DNA from: Macrocystis pyrifera
Lineage: Eukaryota > Sar > Phaeophyceae > Laminariales > Laminariaceae
Direction of reading: 5' to 3'
DNA: 64,000 nucleotides
Assembly (NCBI GenBank): GCA_031763025.1
Contig: JASSKH010000030.1
Location: 2,611,197-2,675,196 of the forward strand
Part shown: piece by piece, positions 37,116 through 48,600 of the stretch
Layout: each line of letters opens with the position of its first letter
Position numbering within the stretch: the first letter of the stretch is position 1
The notes under the pieces: generated by a model
Seen by the model: the letters and a program-made list of their open reading frames with translations, nothing else
The model's database searches: none
Told to the model about the DNA's origin: nothing
Program-made: the position numbers and the translations under genes

Positions 37116-37222
37116 ATAACGGCGGACCATAGTAAACAGGACCAAATATTGTTAGTAAAAAACAGGTAAACATACAGTCTTTTTTTGTACCATAGGTCCT
37201 ATTTACTATGGACCCCCGTAAT
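37116..37222. mobile_element. MITE1 copy d
   Basis: The copy-2 counterpart of 9,634-9,739, one base longer in an A-run. Confidence 0.85.
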
Positions 37223-38009
37223 AGCAGATAGACGCATCACGGCTCTCTCTCTCTCCGCCTTGCCTTGCATCCCCACGGGGCTTGCCGTGGATGCAGTGGT
37301 GAGTAATGGGATCTCTACTGTAGACTACCAAGGTGCAGACTATAAGGCGACCCATTTTGACGGCCTTATCTCGAGAGGTCGCCTCACACCTTTTTTTACG
37401 CTCGTATATAATCACTCGTAAATTGATAGGACATGTTGATATTCCCTCAATAAATAGGGCAGGTACCGCCCTATTGCGTAGACAATACTGCGTTTTGGTG
37501 TACAGCAGTGGAGTATGCCACGTACAACAGCACTGACCGAACGGATGGTACAAAGTGCTGCACGGAGGGGGAGACTCGTGCTCGGAGAAGTCGGTGCATC
37601 ACTTCGGGGTAGGGCTACTACTATCACTGTTTGTACAGTAGTAGTAGTAGTGAACTCCGCGTGTGATGTTTACAGAAAGTGCCTATTATCATGGCGTGTG
37701 GATGCACAACAATTCGACGTGAGTCGACGCCGGGAGAAAATAAATGCTGGTGGGCTCGTCCCGCGATAAAAATCGAGGCACGTGCCGTACCGTAGCGGGG
37801 GGGGGTGTCCGCTATATGACCATGTGACCATGCTATTAATGAGGGATCGCAGCACGAAAGGGAGGGAGCTGGAGAAGTAGGGCAAAGACAATAAAAAATA
37901 CTCGTAGACGGGATGGAAAAAAGCAGAAAACATAATGTCTGCCGCCTTGAGCTTGCCCACCTTGCGCGTGCTTGCCCGAGACACCCTTGGGAAATTGCTT
38001 GGTGGCAAA

Positions 38010-38109
38010 NNNNNNNNNNNNNNNNNNNNNNNNNNNNNNNNNNNNNNNNNNNNNNNNNNNNNNNNNNNNNNNNNNNNNNNNNNNNNNNNNNNNNNNNNNN
38101 NNNNNNNNN
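38010..38109. other. Assembly gap (100 N)
   Basis: Exactly 100 N, the conventional placeholder for a gap of unknown size. It cuts copy 2 of the large duplication on its left. On its right it hides the downstream (C-terminal) part of the minus-strand OSCA/TMEM63-like gene. Confidence 0.99.
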
Positions 38110-39509
38110 AAACCGGTTTGCCATAACAGATGGCCTTACGGTCCTTCCTGGTACCTTTTTCCGCCCGGATTCCAAACGGCAATATCAGGACCATTTCGAA
38201 TTGATTTTCATACGAGAATGGTGATTATATTTCCATCCAAAGTTGTAAAGTTTAGTTCAAACCGTTGACACTGTCAGAAGGCACGCTTGCAAGACCCCCC
38301 CCCCCCCATCTTTTTTCAAACTTTTCTCATTTTTTTCAAAAATCAACTGAACTAAAAAAAAAACTCGCACAAGTTTTGGCTTTCTCTTTTTCAAACCCTT
38401 TTATTTGAAGAAAATGGTCGAACAATTCCATTTAAAAAAACACTCGAATCAGTTTGGTTTTATTTTTTTCAAAACTTTTTATTTGAAGATAACGCTGGAA
38501 CAATTTCATTTTTGTTTCAACTTGAAAAACAAACGGTATGAAATCGTGCTTACAGCCAAAATCACCATCAATCCTCAGAAAGGCATAGCGCGACGGGGCT
38601 GTCGCCACCCTCTTTAGATATAACTTCACCCGAAACCATCCATCTACTGTCTCGGAAGGAACACACGCTTGCTTGGTTGCTTGCGGCAGAACCACAGCAG
38701 CAGCACCTACTGTATCATTGCACACATGCGTTTTTTTCAGCCAAAATCACCTAAGAAGATAGAAACGGACCTGTGATCTCCTTCTTTCGATATTATTTTC
38801 CACCGCTTTGACCGAAAACATGCGACAGCAAAAAACTTTGCAGAAAAACAGACATTGGTTTTTGAGGCAGAACCACCAACAAGTTTCAGAAGGGCGCCTC
38901 GCAGATAAATCCCGGCTTTCTTACGTCTTCGATATCTCGACAAATGCCAATCAATAATCATGCTGTTTTTTTCCTCTATTGGTTTTTAAACTGTCGACGG
39001 CTGTGTCACAAATGACAACAATTTGAGTCTGTAATTTTTGACTCCGAGGGAAACACATCACACGCTTACGACAGGCCTCTACTAAACCTGTCATCGCGTG
39101 CACCAGGGGTTTTGTTTATAGCCCAAAAAAATCACCAATAATTTTATTTTCGAGAGCAAAACGGGACCTGTCATTTGCTTCTTTCGAGGCAACTTTACAC
39201 CGCATTTGACCGAAAACATGCGGCAGCAAAAAACATGTGGAAACCCAGATACTACCAATCTGTCTCCAATCAAAGTGACCATTCGTTTACTAACATTCAA
39301 TCGAAACTTTCTTTACATTCAGGTGCAGAGCGGTATGTTTTTGAGCCAGAACCACCGACACGTAACAGAAGGGCACATACGCTGGCGACAGGCCTCCATT
39401 AATCATAAAACCTATCACCATGTAACACCACGTGTTTTTTGAAGCCCAACAAATCACCAATCTAAAAAAAAAACTATGAAAAAGACATACCAGGTACATA
39501 CATATGTAC
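38110..39509. other. AT-rich intron sequence with an imperfect ~400-bp repeat
   Basis: Two to three diverged units share GACCGAAAACATGCG.CAGCA (38,810 and 39,208), GGACCTGTGATCTCCTTCTT / ACCTGTCATTTGCTTCTTTC, and CCCAAAAAAATCACC. The ACCTGTC..CTTCTT block also matches the exon H donor region at 39,508-39,527. No coding exon recognised; this should be intron downstream of exon H. Confidence 0.55.
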
Positions 39510-39682
39510 CTGTCGTCTCCTTCTTCCAGGGTGTAGACCATGTACACCGCTGCGTCATTGCCCAAGGCGGCCTGGCAGCCCAAGTCTCGATCGTTGCGGT
39601 AGCTCTGGTCCGGCCTGACCAGAGACAGATAGTCCACCAAAGCCAGTGATGCAGAGTAGTTGCTCAAGTACAGCGCCGGCAC
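39510..39682 (-). CDS. OSCA/TMEM63-like gene, exon H (extracytosolic loop)
   Basis: 173 bp, phase 0 to 2, acceptor ACAG, donor CGACAG|GTACAT. It reads VPALYLSNYSASLALVDYLS..., hydrophilic with one Cys, between the helix of exon G and the next helix, which is not in the window. It is the last exon before the N gap. Confidence 0.85.
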
Positions 39683-42600
39683 CTGTTAATTTGACACATG
39701 CAAACAGGTGAGGAGGTTATTTAAGAAACATGTTTGAGTGGGGTGTGGGCGGGGGGTGGGGGGGGTCAGAGGTGAGCGGTTGGGGCAGGGGGGGGGGGGG
39801 TGTACTCATACCATGCATGGTACTGTTAGTCGTATGACCACAGACACTCGCACCCTGCAATGCCGGGACGGAGCACGTCGGGTTTTCACCGATCAGGCAG
39901 ACAATGCTTGCACGAAAGCAGCGAAGCGCCGTGAGGTGCCCGGCGAGTCGCATGAAGGGCGAGCTGCATCCTGCTAACAACCGCCTGTGAGGCGGACTTG
40001 CAGATGAACGACAGCTTCAACGAGTTGATCTGACTTCCGATGTGGCCAATTCCAGAGACAGCAATAGGTATATATATTACATAACTGCCCCTGGGTGTCT
40101 TACCATAAACACTACCAGGTACGTGATACGATCCTTCCCCTTGTGCGGAATAAATATTTTTCATCCTGCACAAACGATCTACTTCGACCGCCAACAGTGA
40201 CCGCCCGCCCCAAATAAAAGAAGAAAAAAACGGTACCCTGGTTGTCTAGCTCAAGTAATGAGCAGCATGTCTAGCTCAAGTTGTTAAGGTCTTAGTCCGT
40301 TGGGCTAAAGGTAAAAGGTTAACCAATCGCCTACCCCATCTAAGCCACACAACACGATATCGTTACCAGCCGACGCCAACTCAGCCTATATTTAATATAT
40401 TGGGGGTGGATGCTGGGGGGGGGGGGGGGGGGGGGGGGGGAGGGGGTCCATGTACCAGTGTCATGCACCCCTCTGACTGGCTACGTACGCCCACTGACTA
40501 GTCGTAAAGATACGAACGTACGTACACCCCCGCCCCTGAATTCCATAGCTGTCAACGCAACCCTTTTAATGAATAGTACCTCACCGCACTTTTCACAGAA
40601 ACCAAAACATGACTCTAATTCCAAGTGTTGTGCGCCCCAAACGGAGCACAACGGTAAGTGCACTACCAAAGGGGTAAGTTGCCCCCCCCCCCCCCCCCCT
40701 CCCGAGGGTCTTGGTGTGCACAGAAGTATTCACAAATCGGACGGACATATCAGGATCTACAGTAAATCCTCTAGCTCCTCACCTGCCGATAGGGGTAGCA
40801 CTCTTTTTTGCTTTGCCTTATGAGACAAATATGTCCCCACCCGGACGGATATATCATCTACAGATAGATCATGATCTATCTATGTACAGATCATCTAAAT
40901 CATCACCTGCCGTCATGAGAGGTTGCGCAGGATCTGCCTTGTAGGGCAGATCCCATCCAGAAAACATGTGCTCTATAGAGCATGCAGACTATATACGGGT
41001 CCCACCCGGCAACATGAGCTGGATCATACAAGATCGGGACCACAGGTCTGCCTCGAAAGATCTAGATCATCAAGAGGGAATGAGCATGCAGACTATATAC
41101 GGGTCCCACCCGGCAACATGAGCTGGATCATACAAGATCGGGACCGCAGATCTGCCTCGAAAGATCTAGATCAAGAGGGAATGATTTATGGATGATCCAT
41201 CCGAGGTAATCGTCCTGTTGAACCCTGGCGCTATCCACCCAGGCCATGTGCAAACCGTATTATATCTCCTTTGCCAGGTCACACACAAACCCGTATTGTA
41301 GTGTTCTTAATGGTAGTAGTGAGCAATGCCACGGTACGAAAGAGGGGCGGTGGCTTATTTTCTCACCCGAAAAAGAGCTTCCGAATCAATTTTGTATGCG
41401 CTTGGTTTGAAACAAATACTGCACGAAAAGTATCATACTAATCGGTATTTCCTCACTTGAGAAGCTCAACCGGTCCGAAAACATTTTGCCCGAAAAGGCA
41501 ACTCCTACCGTGGGACAATTTTGTAGTTTGTTTGTTTTTTGACATCCGACTTTAATATTCAGCTTTGAGTTTCAACAGTGATCACTCACAAACATCCCCC
41601 CACACAAGAGAACCAAGACACAAAAAACGAAGACAAAAAAAAACTTGCGTACGCTTTGATTGTGCAGTACAGAGCGCGCGGTCCAAAAAATTTGCACACA
41701 GCAAATGTTTTTACACACAGAAGGTATTTACTAAAAAAACACGGAAAGTAAGTTGCACAACTTACTACCGTAGCAGTGTTTGGACGAAATCCTCCTCGAT
41801 CTGGCATCATGAGGGAGGCGTTTCAAAATAGCAGATCACACCTCGGATAGGCCGTCCCGTCCCGCTTCATGCTCTACAGCAGTATAACTGCACCAGGTAT
41901 ATCATCCACCGCGGGTAGATTCCTGATGCGTGTATGTGTGTACGTACGTGATTCAGCAGCCTCGTGCCGCCGGAGCGAGATTCGTCTAACCTGCATGATC
42001 TACTCGTACGGCTGTGAAATGTCCCCTGCGTGGGATCTGTACTCGATTATTATTCCGGTTGCGTCTAACAACGTGCGGCGCCTATTCCACAATGATGCCG
42101 TCCACATCGTAGATCCCGCACATAATTTCATTTTCGGCAGGTGGGGACCTCGATCATCTACTGATAGATCGCGGTACATGCGTATGTCCAGCGCGGTGGG
42201 ATCTGCGCTCTGTAGATCCCGCACGGAATGGCACTGGAAACGGCGAAGTTGTGAGTCACAGTGTTCTTTTTCTGCGTAGATGTTCCGTGAAATATCCTGT
42301 CCGATGTAATTTTTTTTTGTTGTTTTTGTTTTTGGTTTTGTTCTTGTTTTTGTTCTCGCTTTTTTGTATTTTTTCATTACCTCGGACTGGCAGTAGGTGA
42401 TCTTCGGGATGATCTGGGCGTAGGTCTTTTGGACGCCGCTCGCGCTAAGCACCAGGGCGAAGGCAACAAGCAGAAGAACGAAAGACACCAAGCCGGTGAC
42501 GTTCTGACGAAAGTAACGCTTCATCTTGGGGAACTCCAAGTTCTCCCAGATGATGTTGTCCGGCTCGGGGGCCTTCACCACCTGGCCGGGAGGGTTTGCG

Positions 42601-45600
42601 CAATTGCATGATGGACCGAAATATATAAATCGAGGATGTACTAGAGAGGAGCGGAAAATTTGATCGGAAAATAATGCGTTGTTTGTTCTGCGTGAGAGAA
42701 TGGTGCGTGTTGGTTCTGCGCGAGATACTGAGGCGTGTTGATTCTGTGTGAAATGCTGAGGCGTGTAGGTTCACACTCTGTGTGGTTTTCGACAAAAGGG
42801 CCAACAAAGTGACTTGTGTTGAATGCATGTCACAGTTGGTGCTTTGGTGGCTTGCTTGGGCTAAAAAGGGAGGGGGGTGACGGCAGTATATCCAAAACCG
42901 TAATCGCAGGCAGGAAAGACGTGGTTGGCTGCGGTTCGAGAATAGCTCGGCAGCAGTCTTATCTACCAGTATGCTATCGTGAAGAAGCCGAGTGTTATTT
43001 TCCCTCCTTGGACACCGCTCTGGACGGAAATGTAAGGGCCATTTGATATTCATAATTAAGCAACAACGGTCCTCATATTTCAGTCACAGGTATGATTTAG
43101 TGGAAGCGCGTAGCAGCACGAACATTGGTTAAGGTTAGGGTCGGCGTATTGCTACGCACAACAATCCTAATCGTCCTTACGTCTCCGGACAGAGTTGTGC
43201 AGGGGAGCTACAAAGTGGGTGTTTCACTACGACGTGTTTGAAACGTGTTTGCATTCTTTGAGGTACACATGAATACAAGTATTAACCGTATCATACAGCT
43301 GGTATTGTTCCACTATTTACGTTCATCCTTCTTTGTGTACACACATTGATTAGCGGAAAGCGCGAATGCGTGAGTTGGCAAAATTCGATGAAAAATCGAC
43401 GAGCAGTGGGAATTGCTGAACCCTATGCGCGATAAAAATGAAGGCACGTACCGGGGGGGGGGGGTAAGGGACGACACCTGTGACTCACGGCTTGTCCAAA
43501 GAAGATCGCTGAGGGTAAAACCTCCTACCAGTTAAGCTGTAAAGTAAAAGTTGATTGTTAAAAACTAATATTTGTCGATCCCAACAACAACATAAACGAC
43601 AATGTTCCTAGGGATGTACCGAACGACTGTTGTCTTATCAGGCAGTGACTATAGAAAATATCGTACCTCAAAGTTACCGGCATGCATGTAGTTAGTTTTA
43701 CTGCACCTTGAGCCTATGGAGCCCCTCGAACTTGAGCTCCTTGGGGTACTTCTTGAACACGCTGAGCGAGGAGAAGTCTTCCATGCACCGGTGGAGGCTC
43801 AGGGGATGGTTGAACACGATGAAGCCCCCAACACATGCCTGGACACAGGCGAACGTTACATGGACAAACAGGACAGATCACGATCTTCCGTAGACCAATT
43901 CACGCTCTCGATCAAGAACGCAACCTGCCGCTATGAAGTGTTGTCTAGGGTCTGTACCGGGACACATGTTCTGGATCATGCAACTTTTTTTTCGGCTCCC
44001 ACCGACACATGAATCACCGCAGCATAGATCATATACACAGATCAGGGTTCTATCTTAACCTGAAAACTTATATATATAACTATTACGGGGGTCTATAGTT
44101 AACAGGACCTATGGCATACATAAAAAAACCTATATATTTAGGTATTTTTACTAACAATATTTGGTCCCGTTAACTGTGGACCCCCGTAATAGGTGGGGTT
44201 CGTTCACCAGTCCGAGGTGTCCAATGTTACACAGGTGAACATTGCTGTTAGGGGCCATCTTAACGAGAATTTTTTTTTTATGCTACTCTGCCAATACTTT
44301 TTGCGTGTGATTTGATTGGCATCTGATTGGTCGAAAAGTGAATCATCTATCAGGCCCTTTGACAGTTGATTCGAATGAAAACGAAAAAAAACGAATTCGA
44401 CAAGAAGTCTCTTGGGACTTCTTTTGCTCTTCGTGTTATTCGATTCGGGGAGTTTCTGTACACAAGAAATAGTACCCCGCCCGGGGGGGGTCGATTTCGC
44501 GAAAACGACATTCTTAAAGTATTACGGGGAAATATAGCATCATTGATCAGAACCAAATATGATGTTTGAACATGGGAGGATACATGGTTTTTGGAGGGGC
44601 ATTGTGGGTTCTGATTATTGTAGTATTACGGGGGACCATAGTAAATAGGACCAAATATTGTTAGTAAAAATAGGTAAATATATAGGTTTTGGTGTGTACC
44701 GTAGGTCCTATTTACTATGGTCCCCCGTAATATGATATGGCCGCTATACCGTGATCGTACAGTAATCACCAGTGGGTGCTGTAGTGGTACCTTTTTGTGT
44801 TATAGCCTATGACAATGGTACTCATACCCTTTTTTGGTGTCATAGCCTATGGCTGTGGTACTCGTTTTTGTGTCACTACCCTATGACAGTAGTGAAACCT
44901 TTTTTGTGTCATAGTCTACGACAGTGGTACCTTTTTTATAGCCTAGGGCAGGGGCAGTTGTTTTCGAGTCACCATTAATAGTCCATGACAATGGTGGTAC
45001 CTTTTTTGTGTCGTGGCATATGGCAGTGGTACACATTCTTTGTGTAATATCATAGCCTATGACAGTAGTGGTACCTTTCGTTGCTATAATGGTAGTGTTA
45101 TCTTTTTTTGTTGGTGTCGCAGTCTAATACAGTAGTGGTACCCTTTTTGTGTCTTAGTCAATGATAGGGGTATATAATCTTCGTGACATTGCCGATGACA
45201 TAGTGGTATCTTTTATTTTTCCTGTGACAGTAGTGGTACCTTTTTTGTGTATAAAAAGTGGTACCTTTTATTTGTGTCATAGCTATGACAGTGGTACCTT
45301 TTCTTTATGTCGTAGCCTATGGTCGCGCTATGTTTTTGGGGTCATAGCTTATGACTATGACAGTGGTGCCTTCTTTGTGTTATATATATCCTACGGCAGC
45401 AGTACCTTTTGTTTGTGTCGTGGCCTGTGACAGTTGTACCCTGTTTTGGTGTCGAAGCCTATTACAGCGGTGGTACCCTGTTCGTGTCAGAGACATTGTT
45501 AGTGGTACCTTTTCTTTGTGTCATAGCCCATGACAGTGGTATCTTTTTTTGTGCGATAGCCTATGACAGTAGTATTAGTACCTTTGTGTGCCGTAGCATA

Positions 45601-48600
45601 TGACAGCAGTGGTACCTTTGGTTTGTGTCATAGCCTATGACAGCAGTGGTACCATTTCTTCGTGCCATAGCCAGTGTTCGTGGCACCTTTTTTAGTTGTG
45701 TCATGGCCTATGATAGTAGTGATACCCTTTTTTGTGACGTATATCACGTATGGCAGCTACATGTTACTTTTTTAGTTTGTTGTGCCATTATTTTTTGTAA
45801 TTTGCTGTACGTTAGTACCATCCGACAGCATGAGCTGCAAGTACTTTTTTTACATCTCCCTGGATTTCGAAGCCTTAATTAACACCCTTGAAGTGCTGTA
45901 CTGCACTGCACACAAACCCAAAATTGACGTTAGCGGTAATTTCCAAGCGTTTTTCTTCCCACGACGGGGGTGCGGTCCTAAACATGTAAATGGGCCAACA
46001 AGCCGAGCACACGGAAAATCACCGTCGAGCGATAAACAAATATGTAAGCTAGTATATATTTATTTGCGTCGAAAACCATCTGACGAGTACACAATAATGG
46101 AGCAAAACGAGTTGGCAGATACTTGCTATGTGTGTGATTTTCTCATTTTTTTAAAGTCCTTCTTGGAGATCTGGGTAAAAAAAGCTTTCGCCCAACACAC
46201 TTTCTTATTTGTGTACCGGTACGGAGATACATATATCCGTTAGCTCTCGGTCCATGACACATCGGAGCTATGCGAGTGAACGTTCCAAGCCTTGCATACC
46301 TCCAACAGATCAGATAGATCATGATCTATCTATTTATCTATCTATGTACAGGTCATGTAGTTCCTCACTTGCCGTCGTGAGAGGTTGTGCGGTACAGATC
46401 CAGCCCAGGAGGCATGTCCCAAAATCATGCAGGATCTGAAGGGTACAGCTCCCACCCCGCAACGCGAGCTACTATATGAACAGTAGATCATGCAGACCAG
46501 GAATAGATCTATCTGATCTTCCCTCAAGGATCTACTACTGTAAATTGTCCAATACGAACCGATTTATCTGTCCGAGCTGTTGTACGTTCGTTTGGGTACG
46601 ATCTCCACTTAGGCGGAAAAAAAACGATCTGCAGCAGTGCCGGTATGTATGCGCCAGCCAACAATACCGGCACTATATGTAGCGGTAACCGGCACTAAAT
46701 CCTCCGCACTCTACCACACTACTGAATCCTGTAGTATCTGCGAACCGATTCTACAGGCACTATAGCGGGCAACCGGCACTACTCGACCCGCACTATAGCG
46801 TCAACCGGCACTACTCCCTCCGCACACTGCTACACTGGTGAATCCTATAGCATATGTGCCAAGAAATGACACAGCTGTCACTTTGTCATAGCGGGCAACC
46901 GGCACTACTCGACCGGCACTATAGCGTCAACCGGCACCACTCCCTCCGCACACTGCTACACTGGTGAATCCTATAGTATATATGCTAAGAAATGTCAGTC
47001 ACTTTGTTACAGCGGGCAACTGGCACTACTCGACCGGCACTATAGCGTCAACCGGTACCACTCCCTCCGCACATTGCCACACTGGTGAACCCTATAGTAT
47101 ATCTGCCAAGAAATGACACAGTCACTTTGTTACAGCGGGCAACGGCACAACTCAACCCGCACTATAGAGGGACCACAACTGCAATGGTGACCAACCGACC
47201 AACCGACCTGCTTCCCGTTGATGTCCTTGCGCATCTCCATGATCTTGTCGGTCGTCCTAGCTATCGCTTCGCCTAGCTTGTCGGCGACCTTGACAGCCTT
47301 TTCGAACTTCCGCGCGTTGGCTCCGTTCCCCTCAAGAAAAGGAGTTCCCTTCTCAAGAAGGCGGTACAGCAGTGGGGGGTCACGGTTTAAGAGAGGAGTA
47401 CGTCTGTGTCAGGCCTGTTTCTCCTCTCTCTTGAACCCGAAATTCTCTTAAAGCCGAACTTCTCTTAATCCTGTTGGGATCGCAGTCCCGTTTTGAGGAC
47501 AAACTACTTGGAATTTGACTGGTTTGTCCCCAAAGTGGGCCTGTAGTTTGCTCTTTTAAAACTGCAGTCAGTCCCGTTTGGGAACAGACCAGTCAAATTT
47601 TAAGTGGTTTGTCCCCAAACGGGACTGACTGCGGTCCTAAAAGGGAATGGGCAATAAATACCTGGCACGGCTTTTTATTTTACACGGCGCCTTTTTCATT
47701 TTTTTCAGGGGCCCCCTTTCGAAATTCGCTGTAACATACGGCAGTAGTTCCATTCGATTTACAACGCGAGGGGACGAGAGGGGGTGCTAAGGATACGAAT
47801 GCACCTGGCAATGTTTTTCTGAAGCTCCTCGCTCACTCAGAGGAAGTACAGTGCTGTACCACCCAATCATTGGCACCGGGATACCATCCCACGATATACC
47901 GTTTTATGCTCGAATTCTTCTGACCGTTTGAGCTGACACCAGTATTCCGGTTATAGTAGAACACTCTTTCTACTTGAAGTAGTACTCGAATTATTCTGAC
48001 CGTTTGAGCTGACACCAGTATTCCGGTTATAGTAGAACACTATTTCTACTTGAAGTAGTGCTCGAATTCTTCTGACCGTTTGAGCTGACACCAGTATTCC
48101 GGTTATGGTAGAACACTCTTACTACTTGAAGCAGTAAAATTCGTTCGAGGACTGACACATGAAAATGCCAGTCGGGTTGCGTGAGCAAAAAATATCCTGC
48201 GAGAAGGGCTCACAAACAAGCCGCCACTCCTACATCGTATGCCGTGGCATTGCCTCTCCCCCAAAACTCTTGATTTTGAGAAAAAGCGGACGCTTAACCT
48301 TAGACTATCGTATTACGGAGGACCATAGTAAATGGGACCAAATTTTGTTAGAAAAAATAGGGAAATATATAGGGTTTTTTTGTGTACCATAGGTGTTATT
48401 TACTATAGGTCCTCCGTAAATAGGTATTGTTCGAATAAAACTGTGAAACAAATAAGGGACTTCACGGCAATGGGCTGTTCGTTCCTCGGTTCAGGAACTT
48501 ACCGTTAACAGTAGCCAGAAATAGTAGCCTTCCAACGCGAAATGAGCTACCTCTACCCCCATCGTAGCAGAAGGCGTCTTCCATCCGTCGACCCGACTGC

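Larger units (their letters stand above)
27512..38009. repeat. Large duplicated segment, copy 2
   Basis: This is the second copy of 1-10,829. Position 27,512 matches position 1, and 38,009 matches 10,829, where the N run begins. Visible differences from copy 1 include a poly-C of 32 instead of 46, (CAGTA)4 instead of (CAGTA)5 near 32,440, shorter CAG runs, and loss of the 303 bp present at 10,186-10,489. The exon, the two MITE copies and the TA-bounded words are otherwise shared, so those insertions predate the duplication or the haplotype split. Confidence 0.95.

Noticed and set aside
44772..45882. Overlapping Cys/Val/Ser-rich ORFs
   Set aside because: They follow the degenerate tandem array unit by unit in all frames and show no protein-like conservation.
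45981..46243. Possible exon in the frame at 45,782-46,243
   Set aside because: Long but AT-rich and without splice consensus or recognisable motif, on the strand opposite the OSCA/TMEM63-like gene.
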